DNA of 64,000 bases from Salinicola lusitanus (GCF_003206045.1 NZ_PZJM01000003.1:402303-466302), one strand, 5' to 3'. Numbered from the stretch's first letter, positions 1-9,972 are shown. A program made the numbers and translations. Notes: generated by a model not told the origin, from the letters alone.

Positions 1-1
1 T

Positions 2-934
<933 letters not shown>

Positions 935-944
935 TGCCGAATCA

Positions 945-971
945 CGAACCGGGCGACTCAAGCCCGGTTCG
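945..971 (+). terminator. Hairpin after pepA
   Basis: A perfect 10-bp inverted repeat, CGAACCGGGC with GCCCGGTTCG, closes a 7-nt loop 11 bases after the pepA stop codon. There is no clear U-run behind it, so termination may be partial. The position between pepA and the next gene is what suggests a terminator. Confidence 0.5.
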
Positions 972-1019
972 TCGTTCAGAGCATCACCGACACTCCCCTC
1001 TCAACAAGGAAAATCCGAC

Positions 1020-1304
1020 GTGTTCATCGTTTCGCTCTCCTACAAGGTGTCGATCGACCAGGTCGAGGCGCACCTCGAAGGCCACATCGCCTGGCTGAAA
1101 GACGCCTATCAGCGCGAGATAGTGGTGGCATCGGGACGCAAGGTGCCACGGACCGGTGGCGTTCTGCTCGCGCGCGGGGACCGTGCCACGCTCGAGGCGT
1201 GCCTGGCCGAGGATCCGTTCAAAATCCACGATCTTGCCGAGTACGAGATCGTCGAATTCGAGCCGTCCCTCACGGCGCCAGGCCTGGAAGGGCTGCTGGA
1301 ATAA
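1020..1304 (+). CDS. YciI-like family protein
   Basis: This is a 94-residue protein of the YciI/dimeric alpha-beta-barrel type. It begins MFIVSLSYK and has a His in the LEGHIAWL segment and the GGVLLARG strand typical of the family. Family members are small cytosolic dimers, some with proposed hydrolase or dehalogenase-like activity; the substrate is unknown. The start is a GTG at 1020 preceded by AAGGAAA at good spacing. It sits between pepA and ilvE on the same strand and could be cotranscribed with either. The function remains open. Confidence 0.85.
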   Translation: MFIVSLSYKVSIDQVEAHLEGHIAWLKDAYQREIVVASGRKVPRTGGVLLARGDRATLEACLAEDPFKIHDLAEYEIVEFEPSLTAPGLEGLLE

Positions 1305-1455
1305 GCCGCTATCCGCCACTACCCACACCAACGCTTTGCATGCTAATTTGGATGGTCCGCTGCCTGGGGTCCCGGGCAGTTTTCAACCGAGGTCGTCGAC
1401 CGCCTGCCGCCCCGCTCGCGTGGTCAGGCATCATGGACTGTCAGGAGAAGTCGCA

Positions 1456-2556
1456 GTGTCCACTTCAGGTTTCGAAGCCCGCCTTTCCTCCAACCCTCTC
1501 GATGCCACGCTGCGCAACGAGATTCTTGCCAACCCGGGCTTCGGCCGCTACTTCACCGACCATATGGTACACGTACGCTGGACCAAGTCGGACGGTTGGC
1601 AGCGTGGCGAGATTCGCCCCTACGGACCGCTGCTGATCGACCCGGCCTCGCCGGTGCTGCACTACGGCCAGGAGATCTTCGAGGGCATCAAGGCCTACCG
1701 CCATGCCGACGGCTCGGTCTGGACCTTCCGCCCGGAGAAGAACGCGGCGCGCTTCCGCGCTTCCGCTCGCCGCCTGGCCCTGCCGGAACTCGACGACGAG
1801 ACGTTCCTCGGATCGCTCAGGACGCTGGTCGCCCAGGATGCCGACTGGGTGCCGACCCCGCGGAACGACACCGAGGAGTGCAGCCTCTACCTGCGTCCGT
1901 TCATGATCGGCAACGGCAAGTCGCTCGGCGTGAAGCCCGCCGCCGAGGTCGACTACTACCTGATCGCCTCGCCCGCCGCGTCCTATTTCAAGGGCGGTGG
2001 CAAGCCGGTCTCGATCTGGCTCTCCCAGCACTACAATCGTGCCGCGCCCGGCGGTACCGGCGCCGCCAAGTGCGGGGGCAACTACGCGGCTTCCCTGCTG
2101 GCCCAGGCCGAGGCCGAATCCCATGGCTGCGACCAGGTCGCGTTCCTCGACGCCGCGGAGAACAAGTGGATCGAGGAGCTGGGCGGCATGAACCTGTTCT
2201 TCGTCTACCGCGATGGCCGTCTGGTCACGCCCGCGCTGACCGGCACCATCCTCGAAGGCGTCACCCGCGACTCGATCCTGGAACTGGCCCGCGACGAAGG
2301 CCTCACGCCGGAGGAGCGCCCGATCAGCATCGACGAGTGGCGTGAAGGCGTCGCCAGTGGCGACATCGTCGAGGTGTTCGCCTGCGGCACCGCCGCCGTG
2401 ATCACCCAGATCGGCCAGTTGCTGACCGAGGAAGACCGGATCGTGACGCCGGCCACCGATGGGGAGCCGGTCAGCGCGAAACTGCGCAAGCGACTGCTCG
2501 ACATCCAGTACGGTCGCAGCGAGGACACCCGCGGCTGGCTGATGCAATTGGCCTGA
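1456..2556 (+). CDS. ilvE: Branched-chain amino acid aminotransferase
   Basis: This is a PLP-dependent fold-type IV transaminase that interconverts branched-chain amino acids and their 2-keto acids. It is 366 residues long, the size of the longer BCAT class (about 360), not the roughly 310-residue E. coli IlvE. The PLP lysine is residue 205 in GAAKCGGNYAASL. The HYGQEIFEGIKAYR strand and the GTILEGVTRDSIL segment also fit the family. I chose the GTG at 1456 because AGGAG lies just upstream and the family N-terminus begins here; the open frame extends further back but that extension is not family-like. Confidence 0.95.
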   Translation: MSTSGFEARLSSNPLDATLRNEILANPGFGRYFTDHMVHVRWTKSDGWQRGEIRPYGPLLIDPASPVLHYGQEIFEGIKAYRHADGSVWTFRPEKNAARFRASARRLALPELDDETFLGSLRTLVAQDADWVPTPRNDTEECSLYLRPFMIGNGKSLGVKPAAEVDYYLIASPAASYFKGGGKPVSIWLSQHYNRAAPGGTGAAKCGGNYAASLLAQAEAESHGCDQVAFLDAAENKWIEELGGMNLFFVYRDGRLVTPALTGTILEGVTRDSILELARDEGLTPEERPISIDEWREGVASGDIVEVFACGTAAVITQIGQLLTEEDRIVTPATDGEPVSAKLRKRLLDIQYGRSEDTRGWLMQLA

Positions 2557-2618
2557 TGCGAGTGGCCCGGTTTCGTCCTAAGCTGCTGTAAGCACTGGAT
2601 CGCTCGCCGGTCCCGAAA

Positions 2619-2638
2619 CGACCGCCCTCCGGCGGTCG
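2619..2638 (+). terminator. Hairpin after ilvE
   Basis: CGACCGCC and GGCGGTCG form an 8-bp stem with a 4-nt loop, 62 bases after the ilvE stop. The downstream sequence has only scattered T residues, so this is a weak terminator candidate. Confidence 0.45.
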
Positions 2639-2684
2639 CTTCGTCTGGAGAGCCTCGACGCCCATTGATGAAAAGGATGATGCA

Positions 2685-3425
2685 ATGAAACCCGTGATGA
2701 TCATCACCGGTGCCGGCCGCGGCATTGGCGCCGCTACCGCGATCATGGCCGCCCAGAAAGGCTACGCCGTGGCCGTGAACTATCGCAGCGACAAGGCTTC
2801 CGCCGACAAGGTGGTCGCCGAGATCGAATCCGATGGCGGCCGCGCCATCGCGGTTCAGGCCGACGTGGTCGACGAAGCCGCCATCGTCGCCATGTTCGAG
2901 ACGGTCGATCGTGAGCTGGGCCGGGTCGACGTACTGGTCAACAACGCCGGGGTGGTCGACCAGATCAGCCGCGTCGACGAGATGAGCTTCGCGCGTGTCG
3001 ACCGGATGATGAAGATCAACGTGGTCGGGCCCTTCGTCTGTGCCCGCGAGGCGATCAAGCGCATGTCCACCCGCCACGGCGGCAACGGCGGCGCCATCGT
3101 CAACGTCGGCTCCGCCGCCTCGCACCTCGGCGGCGCTGGCGAGTACGTCGACTACGCCGCCTCCAAGGGCGCCATCGACACCATGACCGAAGGCCTGGCC
3201 AAGGAGGTCGCCGGCGAGGGCATCCGCGTCAATACCGTGCGCCCCGGGGTGATCCGCACCACCATTCACGCCAGCGGCGGCAACCCGGACAAGCCCGATG
3301 TCGCCGGTGAGGTGATCCCGATGGGCCGGATCGGCGAGCCGGAAGAGATCGCCAACGCGGTGCTGTGGCTGGCCGAAGCCGGGTTCACCACCGGGGCGCT
3401 GATCGACGTCGACGGCGGCGTCTAG
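2685..3425 (+). CDS. SDR-family oxidoreductase (FabG-like)
   Basis: A 246-residue classical short-chain dehydrogenase/reductase, presumably cytosolic. It carries the nucleotide-binding TGAGRGIG at residues 8-15, NNAG at 86-89, the catalytic Ser143, and Tyr157-x3-Lys161 in YVDYAASKGA. The PGVIRTTIH segment and C-terminal VDGG are usual for the family. The NYRS segment after the second strand suggests NADP preference, which is an inference. The substrate cannot be read from the sequence. The ATG is preceded by AAGGATG. The next feature downstream is a repeat-rich gap, so it probably ends its transcript. Confidence 0.93.
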   Translation: MKPVMIITGAGRGIGAATAIMAAQKGYAVAVNYRSDKASADKVVAEIESDGGRAIAVQADVVDEAAIVAMFETVDRELGRVDVLVNNAGVVDQISRVDEMSFARVDRMMKINVVGPFVCAREAIKRMSTRHGGNGGAIVNVGSAASHLGGAGEYVDYAASKGAIDTMTEGLAKEVAGEGIRVNTVRPGVIRTTIHASGGNPDKPDVAGEVIPMGRIGEPEEIANAVLWLAEAGFTTGALIDVDGGV

Positions 3426-3526
3426 AAGAGGTCGGGCCTGCGCGAGCGACTGGCTTTGTTGCACGCCGCGTGCGGGCCTCGCCTAACCCCTGTTATATCT
3501 CGTTCCTCACGCGCCGCGCACCTAGC

Positions 3527-3630
3527 CACTCATCTCGCTCGGCGCCGACTCAGCGAGAAGATGCTGAAGCTAGCTCGCTCGATCGCTCGGGTTCGCTTGC
3601 GAGCACTCATCTCGCTCGGCGCCGATTCAG
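3527..3630. repeat. 27-bp direct repeat, two copies
   Basis: The copies are at 3527-3553 and 3604-3630 and differ at one base. The core is CTCGCTCGGCGCCGA. The 50 bases between them are also rich in GCTCG words. They lie just before the heptamer array and may be an older, diverged part of the same repeat field. Confidence 0.85.
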
Positions 3631-3660
3631 GTAACATTGGTAACTCGCAACCTGGGCTCT

Positions 3661-3772
3661 TAGCTCTTAGCTCTTAGCTCTTAGCTCTTAGCTCTTAGCT
3701 CTTAGCTCTTAGCTCTTAGCTCGTAGCTCTTAGCTCGTAGCTCGTCGCTCGTCGCTCGTCGCTCGTCGCTCG
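3661..3772. repeat. Heptamer tandem array, 16 units
   Basis: Sixteen uninterrupted 7-bp units. Eight are TAGCTCT; then come TAGCTCG, TAGCTCT, TAGCTCG, TAGCTCG and four TCGCTCG, with a degenerate unit on each side. The graded change across the array suggests growth by slippage with point mutations spreading. It is noncoding in context and lies 78 bases before holC. Confidence 0.95.
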
Positions 3773-3849
3773 TCGCCCAGATTGTCTTTCTTCCCGCTTC
3801 CAGGCGCGAAGCGCCGCTCTTACCGCTTACAGCTCCCCGAAGGGGATTT

Positions 3850-4281
3850 ATGACCAAAGTCGATTTCTACATCCTGCCGGATACCACGCTGGAAGCCCGG
3901 CTGACCTTCGCCTGTCGACTGGCGGAGACGATCTATCGCAAGGGTTACCAGCTGCATATCCACACCCAGGACGAAGCCATGGCTCGCGAGCTCGACGAGC
4001 TATTGTGGACGTTCCGCGAGGATAGCTATGTCCCGCACCGGGTCGCGGGAGACGAGATGGACCCTGCCCCACCGGTCACCATCGGCTGGGAAACCGTGCC
4101 GGAACCGGGCGTGCAGGCGATGCTCAACCTGAACGACGAGATCCCCGAGTGGTTCTCGCGGCTGGAGCGCGTCGCCGAGATCATCAACCAGCATCAGGAT
4201 GTGCTGCGCACCAAGCGCGCCTGCTGGAAGACCTACAAGGATCGGGGGTACCGGGTCGAGGCGCACAAGCTGGGGCAGTGA
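3850..4281 (+). CDS. holC: DNA polymerase III chi subunit
   Basis: A 143-residue chi subunit of the DNA polymerase III clamp-loader complex. In E. coli, chi pairs with psi and contacts single-strand binding protein at the replication fork. The N-terminus VDFYILPDT, the CRLAETIYRKG helix and the LDELLWTFREDSYVPH segment match the family closely, and the length is close to E. coli HolC (147). AAGGGGA before the ATG is the ribosome binding site and is partly enclosed in a small CCCC-gaa-GGGG hairpin. The usual neighbours pepA and valS are both in the window but separated from it by other genes. Confidence 0.96.
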   Translation: MTKVDFYILPDTTLEARLTFACRLAETIYRKGYQLHIHTQDEAMARELDELLWTFREDSYVPHRVAGDEMDPAPPVTIGWETVPEPGVQAMLNLNDEIPEWFSRLERVAEIINQHQDVLRTKRACWKTYKDRGYRVEAHKLGQ

Positions 4282-4289
4282 GCCCCAGC
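4269..4289 (+). terminator. Hairpin over the holC stop
   Basis: GCTGGGGC-agtga-GCCCCAGC is a perfect 8-bp stem that contains the holC stop codon. It lies between convergent holC and the receptor gene. No U-run follows, so it may act as a 3' stabiliser or a weak terminator. Confidence 0.45.
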
Positions 4290-4319
4290 CTGGCGCCGGC
4301 CTCACGAAGAGGATGTGAT

Positions 4320-5957
4320 CTACAGCTTGAAGATCCGAATCGCCTCGCGCAGTGCTACCGATCGCTCCCGCAGGGCATCCGCCATGCTCGAGGTCTGCTC
4401 GACCAGCGCGGCGTTCTGCTGAGTGGTCTGGTCTAGCTGGGATACGGCGTCGTTGATCTGCTCGATACCACCGGTCTGCTCCAGTGCCGCATTGGCGATC
4501 TGGTCGAACAGCGTGTCGATCTCGCGGATCTGGCCGTCGATTTCCTGCATCTGCGCCTTGGCATCGTTGACTCGCGTTGCGCCGGTGGCCACCTGCGCGC
4601 TGGAGGTCTCGATCAACCGCTTGATATCCTGCGCGGCCGTCGCCGAGCGGTTGGCCAGCTGCCTCACCTCACCGGCCACCACCGCGAAACCGCGTCCATG
4701 CTCACCGGCACGAGCCGCCTCAACCGACGCATTCAGTGCCAGGATGTTGGTCTGGAATGCGATGTTGTCGATCAGGCCGATGATCTCGGTGATCTGACTG
4801 GCGCCTTGGCGGATCTCCTGCATCGACTCCACCGCGCCGAGAATCGCCCGCTGGCCGGTCTGCGAGGTCTCTCCGGTCAGCTCTACCAGCGCACGGGCAC
4901 GCTTGGCGTTATCAGCGCTGTGACGGGTCGTCGCGGTCATCTCCTCCATGCTGGTCGAGGTCTGCTGGAGCGCCGCGGCCTGCTCCTCGGTGCGCGATGC
5001 CAGCTCCTGATTGCCGGCCGCGATCTCCTCGGCGCCCTGGCCAACGTCCAGACTCGACGCCTGGATATTCCCCACGGCCGCTCGCAGGCGATCCCGCATG
5101 CGCTGGATATCTCCCAGCAGGCTGTGCGCGTACCGACGATCCAACGCGATATCGACACCCAGATCGCCTCCGGCGATACGCTCCACCACGCCGGCGGTGT
5201 AGGCCGGCTCGCCACCGAGACGGCGCAGCACCCGAGCGATCATGAACCAGAAAGCGATCGTCACCAGAGCGCCGGCAACGAGGCTGACGAGTGCCGAACG
5301 CAGCAGTTGCGCCATGACATGAGCGTCGACGTCGCCCATGAAGACACCACTGGCCGCGTAGACGCCCCAGGGTTTGAAGGCTTCCACGAACGAGTGAACG
5401 CGTGGCTGCGCCGACGCGCCACGGGCGAAGTTGGAGCGATAGTCGACGAAGCCCTGACCGCTGGCCCGCGCCGCCTGGATCATATCGACGAAGATCAGCT
5501 TGCCGGTGGGGTCCGTCGCCTTGGACACGTCCTGGCCCTGCTCACGCTTGGGATGGGCACGGATATGCAGATCGTCACCGAAGACGTAGATGTAGTTGTC
5601 ACCGCCCTCGAATCGGATCTCCCGAATGGCGTCGAACGCCTGCGCCTGTGCCTCGGCGTCACTGATCTCGCCGCGTTCGACGCGCTGCCGGTAATGCGCC
5701 ATCAATGACACCGACATCTCCACTGCGGTCATCATGCGCTTCTCGCGCTCCTCGATCAGCGCACTACGCATCTGCAACGCATTGGTGACCAGCATCGCGA
5801 TCAGGATCAGCCATAGTACGGCGATGCCGATCCATCGCTGCCGGCGCAGCGACACGCCCCTTCGCGTCGTGCCATCGGCCGGCGGTGCGACGTCACTCCT
5901 GCCCGCCTCTCGTTCGATGCCGCCCGCTGCAGCCTGATATTCCGTTGCCTGGTTCAT
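4320..5957 (-). CDS. Methyl-accepting chemotaxis protein with a Cache-type sensor
   Basis: A 545-residue membrane chemoreceptor that would feed ligand signals to CheA/CheW. The order is: a short N-terminal tail, TM1 at about 42-62, a periplasmic single-Cache-like domain at about 64-215 (GGDNYIYVFGDDLHIRAHP and FVDYRSNF are typical), TM2 at about 221-243, HAMP to about 295, then the methyl-accepting coiled coil. The hairpin tip at 391-435 has the near-invariant NIAFQTNILALNASVEAARA. No C-terminal NWETF-like pentapeptide is present, so CheR/CheB tethering is not expected. The ligand is unknown; such Cache receptors often bind small organic acids. A sigma-28-like promoter lies upstream. Confidence 0.95.
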   Translation of the reverse strand: MNQATEYQAAAGGIEREAGRSDVAPPADGTTRRGVSLRRQRWIGIAVLWLILIAMLVTNALQMRSALIEEREKRMMTAVEMSVSLMAHYRQRVERGEISDAEAQAQAFDAIREIRFEGGDNYIYVFGDDLHIRAHPKREQGQDVSKATDPTGKLIFVDMIQAARASGQGFVDYRSNFARGASAQPRVHSFVEAFKPWGVYAASGVFMGDVDAHVMAQLLRSALVSLVAGALVTIAFWFMIARVLRRLGGEPAYTAGVVERIAGGDLGVDIALDRRYAHSLLGDIQRMRDRLRAAVGNIQASSLDVGQGAEEIAAGNQELASRTEEQAAALQQTSTSMEEMTATTRHSADNAKRARALVELTGETSQTGQRAILGAVESMQEIRQGASQITEIIGLIDNIAFQTNILALNASVEAARAGEHGRGFAVVAGEVRQLANRSATAAQDIKRLIETSSAQVATGATRVNDAKAQMQEIDGQIREIDTLFDQIANAALEQTGGIEQINDAVSQLDQTTQQNAALVEQTSSMADALRERSVALREAIRIFKL

Positions 5958-5995
5958 GTACTATCGAATGCTCCCTGTCATCTATCCAGCCATCA

Positions 5996-6015
5996 CATAC
6001 GACTAAAGTCGTATG
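5996..6015. promoter_or_regulatory. 20-bp palindrome in the receptor leader
   Basis: CATACGACT-AA-AGTCGTATG has 9-bp perfect arms. It lies between the predicted sigma-28 start site and the receptor ATG, so it could be an operator or an mRNA hairpin. No regulator is recognised for it. Confidence 0.5.
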
Positions 6016-6026
6016 ACGAAGCGGCT

Positions 6027-6053
6027 TTATCGTCCCGAGAGCAGGGAGATTGA
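6027..6053 (-). promoter_or_regulatory. Sigma-28 (FliA)-like promoter for the chemoreceptor
   Basis: Read on the minus strand, TCAATCTC, an 11-nt spacer, and GACGATAA match the FliA pattern (TAAAGTTT, N11, GCCGATAA) well in the -10 element and partly in the -35. The start site would fall about 60 bases before the receptor ATG, which fits a chemotaxis gene. Confidence 0.6.
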
Positions 6054-6080
6054 GTTTTGTTGCTAAATAAAGCGGCTCCC

Positions 6081-6109
6081 TGACGCCACCCTTGCTCAAG
6101 CGTTATAAT
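6081..6109 (+). promoter_or_regulatory. Sigma-70 promoter candidate for valS
   Basis: A perfect TATAAT at 6104-6109 lies 17 bases after TGACGC. It would leave a leader of about 110 bases before the valS ATG. The -35 match is modest. Confidence 0.55.
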
Positions 6110-6227
6110 CCCCGCCATTTTCGCGACGCCACGCCTCGATCCAGCTCCGGGATCCTGCAATCCCGGCCCGGGAGCCGAGGCGCGGCGACTGCCATCGACA
6201 CCGATTGCCGAGCCCGATATAGCCGCC

Positions 6228-9083
6228 ATGGACAAGACCTACCAACCCGATCAGATCGAAACCCGCTGGTACGAGAGCTGGGAAACCAACAACCGTTTCG
6301 CCCCGAGCGGTCAGGGCGAGCCGTTCTCGATCATGATCCCGCCGCCCAACGTGACCGGCAGCCTGCACATGGGCCACGCCTTCCAGGACACGATCATGGA
6401 CACGCTGGTGCGCTGGAAGCGCATGCGCGGCAACAACACCCTGTGGCAGGTGGGAACGGATCACGCCGGCATCGCCACCCAGATGCTGGTGGAGCGCAAG
6501 CTGGCCGCGGAGACCGGTCAGACGCGTCACGACCTGGGGCGCGAGGCGTTCATCGACAAGATCTGGGAATGGAAGGAAGAGTCCGGCGGCCATATCACCC
6601 GCCAGTTGCGCCGCATGGGCGCCAGTGTCGACTGGAGCCGCGAACGCTTCACCATGGACGACGGCTTCTACAAGGCGGTGCAGGAGGTCTTCGTCAAGCT
6701 GTTCGACGAGGGCCTGATCTATCGCGGCAAGCGCCTGGTCAACTGGGACCCGACCCTGCATACCGCGATCTCCGATCTGGAGGTGGAGAACCGCGAGCAG
6801 CAGGGCCAGTTCTGGCACTTCCGCTATCCGCTGGCCGACGGCGTCACCACCGCCGACGGCAGGGACTACCTGGTCGTCGCCACCACCCGTCCGGAGACGC
6901 TGCTGGGTGACACCGGCGTGGCGGTCAATCCGGAAGATCCGCGCTATGCGTCGCTGATCGGCAAGTACATCGAACTGCCGCTGGTCGGCCGCCGCATCCC
7001 GGTGATCGCCGACGAGCACGCCGACATGGAGAAGGGTTCGGGCTGCGTCAAGATCACCCCGGCCCACGACTTCAACGACTACGAGGTCGGCAAGCGCCAC
7101 GACCACGCGCTGATCAACGTCTTCTCGCAGGACGCGACCATTCTCGAACGCGCCGAGGCGTTCGACCTGCAAGGACGTCCGCTGCCGGACGTCGACGTCA
7201 CGCTGCCTGCCGCCTACGCGGGGCTGGATCGCTACGTCGCACGAGAGCGCATCGTCGCCGACATGGAAGCCGCCGGGCTGCTCGAGCAGATCGAGACGGT
7301 CACCAACACCCTGCCCTACGGCGACCGTTCCGGCGATGTGATCGAGCCGCTGCTGACGGACCAGTGGTTCGTCGCCGTCGAGAAGCTGGCCAAGCCGGCC
7401 ATCGAAGCGGTGGAGAACGGCGACATCGAGTTCGTGCCCAAGAACTACGAGAACATGTACTTCGCCTGGATGCGCGACCTGCAGGACTGGTGCATCTCCC
7501 GCCAGCTGTGGTGGGGCCACCGCATTCCCGCCTGGTACGACGCCGAGGGCAACATCTTCGTCGCCCGCACCGAGCAGGAGGCCCGCGAGAAGTACGCCAT
7601 CGCCGACGGGGTGACCCTGACCCAGGACGACGATGTGCTCGACACCTGGTTCAGTTCCGGGCTGTGGACCTTCGGCACCCTGGGCTGGCCCGAGAAGACG
7701 CCGGAGCTCGAGACCTTCCACTCCACCAGCGTACTGGTGACCGGCTTCGACATCATCTTCTTCTGGGTCGCCCGGATGATCATGCTGACCGGCCACTTCA
7801 CCGGCCAGGTGCCGTTCAAGACCGTCTATGTCCACGGCCTGGTGCGCGACAGCCAGGGCCAGAAGATGTCCAAGTCCAAGGGCAACGTGCTCGATCCCAT
7901 CGATCTGATCGACGGCATCGACCTCGAGACACTGGTGGCCAAGCGCACCGGCAACATGATGCAGCCGCAGAAGGCTCGCGCCATCGAGAAGGCCACCCGA
8001 GCCGAATTCCCGGAGGGCATCGAGGCCCACGGCACCGATGCCCTGCGCTACACCTTCCTGTCGCTGGCCACCACCGGTCGCGACATCAAGTTCGACATGG
8101 GCCGCCTCGACGGCTACCGCAACTTCTGCAACAAGCTGTGGAACGCCTCCCGTTACGTACTGATGAACGCCGAGGACCAGGATGTCGGCCTCGGCGGCGA
8201 GAGCGTGGCGCTGTCGCTGGCGGATCGCTGGATCATCTCCCGTCTGCAGCAGACCGAAGCGCAGGTCACCAGAGCGCTGGAAGAGTATCGTTTCGACCAC
8301 GCCTCCCAGGCGCTCTACGACTTCGTCTGGAACGAGTACTGCGACTGGTATCTGGAGCTCTCCAAGCCGGTACTGTGGGACGAGAACGCCTCGGCGGAGG
8401 CCAAGCGCGGCACCCGCCGCACCCTGGTACGTGTGCTCGAGGTGATTCTGCGCCTGGCGCATCCGATGATGCCGTTCATCAGCGAAGAGATCTGGCAGCG
8501 CGTGGCGCCCCTGGCGGGCACGGCATCCGCCGCGGAAGCGACGAGCCTGATGATCCAGCCGTGGCCGGAGGCGGACCCCTCGCGCATCGACGAGCAGTCC
8601 ATTCGCGACATCGAGTGGCTCAAGGGGGTGATCGTCGCGGTGCGCAACATCCGCGCCGAGATGAACATCGCCCCCGGCAAGCCGCTGGATGCGCTGTTGA
8701 CCAAGGGCGTCGCCGGCGACCGCGAGCGCCTCGCCGCCAACCGGCTGTTCCTGGCCAAGCTGGCCAAGCTGGAGAGCGTGACCTGGCTCGACGATCCGGC
8801 CGAGGCGCCCCTGTCCGCCACCCAATTGGTGGGCGACATGGAAGTGCTGGTACCGATGGCCGACCTGATCGACAAGGAGGCCGAAATGCAGCGGCTGGCC
8901 AAGGAGATCGACAAGCAGGACAAGCTGATCGTCGGCATCGAGAAGAAACTCGGCAACGAGAGCTTCACCGCCAAGGCACCCGAGGCAGTGGTCGAGAAGG
9001 AGCGCGGCAAGCTCAAGGAGTATCTGGCGGCGCGCCAGCACCTGGTCGAGCAGCGCAACAAGATCGCCGAACTCGACGGCTAG
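6228..9083 (+). CDS. valS: Valyl-tRNA synthetase
   Basis: A class Ia aminoacyl-tRNA synthetase that charges tRNA-Val and edits misactivated threonine. It has 951 residues, the same length as the E. coli enzyme. The HIGH-type signature is HMGH at residues 47-50 after PPPNVTGSL; the KMSKS loop is at 546-550. The CP1 editing domain shows [17 protein letters not shown], and the C-terminal coiled-coil arm follows [18 protein letters not shown]. The ATG at 6228 gives the standard N-terminus. It has its own promoter candidate and a strong terminator, so it is probably monocistronic here. Confidence 0.98.
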   Translation: MDKTYQPDQIETRWYESWETNNRFAPSGQGEPFSIMIPPPNVTGSLHMGHAFQDTIMDTLVRWKRMRGNNTLWQVGTDHAGIATQMLVERKLAAETGQTRHDLGREAFIDKIWEWKEESGGHITRQLRRMGASVDWSRERFTMDDGFYKAVQEVFVKLFDEGLIYRGKRLVNWDPTLHTAISDLEVENREQQGQFWHFRYPLADGVTTADGRDYLVVATTRPETLLGDTGVAVNPEDPRYASLIGKYIELPLVGRRIPVIADEHADMEKGSGCVKITPAHDFNDYEVGKRHDHALINVFSQDATILERAEAFDLQGRPLPDVDVTLPAAYAGLDRYVARERIVADMEAAGLLEQIETVTNTLPYGDRSGDVIEPLLTDQWFVAVEKLAKPAIEAVENGDIEFVPKNYENMYFAWMRDLQDWCISRQLWWGHRIPAWYDAEGNIFVARTEQEAREKYAIADGVTLTQDDDVLDTWFSSGLWTFGTLGWPEKTPELETFHSTSVLVTGFDIIFFWVARMIMLTGHFTGQVPFKTVYVHGLVRDSQGQKMSKSKGNVLDPIDLIDGIDLETLVAKRTGNMMQPQKARAIEKATRAEFPEGIEAHGTDALRYTFLSLATTGRDIKFDMGRLDGYRNFCNKLWNASRYVLMNAEDQDVGLGGESVALSLADRWIISRLQQTEAQVTRALEEYRFDHASQALYDFVWNEYCDWYLELSKPVLWDENASAEAKRGTRRTLVRVLEVILRLAHPMMPFISEEIWQRVAPLAGTASAAEATSLMIQPWPEADPSRIDEQSIRDIEWLKGVIVAVRNIRAEMNIAPGKPLDALLTKGVAGDRERLAANRLFLAKLAKLESVTWLDDPAEAPLSATQLVGDMEVLVPMADLIDKEAEMQRLAKEIDKQDKLIVGIEKKLGNESFTAKAPEAVVEKERGKLKEYLAARQHLVEQRNKIAELDG

Positions 9084-9109
9084 GCACGTTCTACCTCGCG
9101 CGAGTCAGG

Positions 9110-9140
9110 CGCCGGCCCTACCCAGGGGCCGGCGTCTTTT
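9110..9140 (+). terminator. Rho-independent terminator of valS
   Basis: CGCCGGCCC and GGGCCGGCG form a perfect 9-bp stem with a 7-nt loop, followed by TCTTTT. It lies 27 bases after the valS stop. Confidence 0.85.
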
Positions 9141-9215
9141 CGTTCAAGCCGATGGAAAGAGCGGCGGCGAGTCGGGACCAGTTTAGAAACACTGTTCCTT
9201 ATGTATGGCTTAAAT

Positions 9216-9221
9216 TATAAT
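9216..9221 (+). promoter_or_regulatory. -10 box before the PAP2 pair
   Basis: A perfect TATAAT in an AT-rich island after the valS terminator. It would start a transcript near 9228, which makes the ATG at 9249 the likely start of the next gene. No good -35 is seen at standard spacing. Confidence 0.5.
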
Positions 9222-9248
9222 GGCGAAAAGTCACACCGAGCCTTCGTC

Positions 9249-9959
9249 ATGGATATTCGCCGAATCCTCTTCTACAACCTGCTCGCCCTCGTGCTGGTCA
9301 TCAGTTGGTGGCTCCCGACCGTACTGTTCTGGACCCGGCTGGACGACGACGTGTTTTTCTTCTTCAACCAGTTCATAGGCCCCGTCTACCCCCACTGGAC
9401 GGAACTCCTGGCGGTTCTCAACACCCGCGCGTTCGACAAGATCCTGTTCGGCGTGTTGCTGGGGATTCTGTGCATGGCCATGCTTCGCGACCGCAACGGC
9501 GGGTGGCCGAAGTGGCTGGCCATTGGCCTGGTCATGTCCGCCGTTGCCGCGACGCTCGGTGCGCTATTGCACGAGCACCTGCTGATGGTGCGCCCCAGCC
9601 CGACGTTGTGGCACGGCCAGGTCAACCTCCTGAGCGATTACACCTCGCTCCACGCCAAGGATTCGGCATCCGACAGCTTCCCGAGCGATCACGGGCTGAT
9701 GGCGATGGTCTTCGCCAGCTTCATGCTGCGCTTCGCCGACCGGCTGACGGCAGCGCTGGCCGTCACCCTGACGGGCCTGGTCACGCTGCCGCGAATCATG
9801 GTCGGCGCGCACTGGGTCAGCGATGTCTACCTGGGATCGCTGGCGATCGCCCTGGTGGTCCTGCCCTGGGTACTTTGCAACGCCTGGATCGTGCGGCTGA
9901 TCGGCGCCATGGCAGCGGCATTCGACACCCTCTATCGGCGCCTTCGCCCGAGCCACTAA
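9249..9959 (+). CDS. PAP2-family phosphatase, first of a tandem pair
   Basis: A 236-residue inner-membrane protein of the PAP2/LPP superfamily, with about six hydrophobic segments. The family motifs are altered: RPSP at 115-118 stands for the first motif without the usual upstream Lys, FPSDHG at 144-149 replaces PSGH, and PRIMVGAHWVSD at 181-192 keeps the His and Asp but has Pro-Arg in place of Ser-Arg. Such proteins remove or transfer phosphate on lipid carriers or lipid A; which one applies here is unknown. I prefer ATG 9249 to the upstream ATG 9201 because a TATAAT lies between them and the paralogue begins at the same point. Confidence 0.87.
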   Translation: MDIRRILFYNLLALVLVISWWLPTVLFWTRLDDDVFFFFNQFIGPVYPHWTELLAVLNTRAFDKILFGVLLGILCMAMLRDRNGGWPKWLAIGLVMSAVAATLGALLHEHLLMVRPSPTLWHGQVNLLSDYTSLHAKDSASDSFPSDHGLMAMVFASFMLRFADRLTAALAVTLTGLVTLPRIMVGAHWVSDVYLGSLAIALVVLPWVLCNAWIVRLIGAMAAAFDTLYRRLRPSH

Positions 9960-9972
9960 CAAGGAGTTGGTC

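Larger units (their letters stand above)
3426..3849. other. Repeat-rich noncoding gap upstream of holC
   Basis: No convincing gene lies in these 424 bases. The left half contains a 27-bp direct repeat, the middle a 7-bp tandem array, and the last 50 bases two small GNRA-like hairpins (GGCGC-gaa-GCGCC and CCCC-gaa-GGGG), the second overlapping the holC ribosome binding site. The short frames that cross the gap are low-complexity translations of repeats. Confidence 0.8.

Noticed and set aside
2205-3464. A 419-codon minus-strand frame opposite ilvE and the SDR gene
   Set aside because: It spans two conserved plus-strand genes and the hairpin between them, and its product has no domain pattern.
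3654-3779. CRISPR-like array
   Set aside because: The 7-bp units are directly abutting with no spacers; this is a simple tandem repeat.
6096-9041. A 981-codon open frame on the minus strand opposite valS
   Set aside because: It is antisense to a full-length, clearly conserved valS, has low-complexity Leu/Gly/Ala/His-rich composition, and shows no family motif. Long antisense frames are expected in GC-rich genes.
9201-9248. Upstream ATG at 9201 as the start of the first PAP2 gene
   Set aside because: A perfect TATAAT lies inside this extension, and the paralogous gene starts at the equivalent of ATG 9249.
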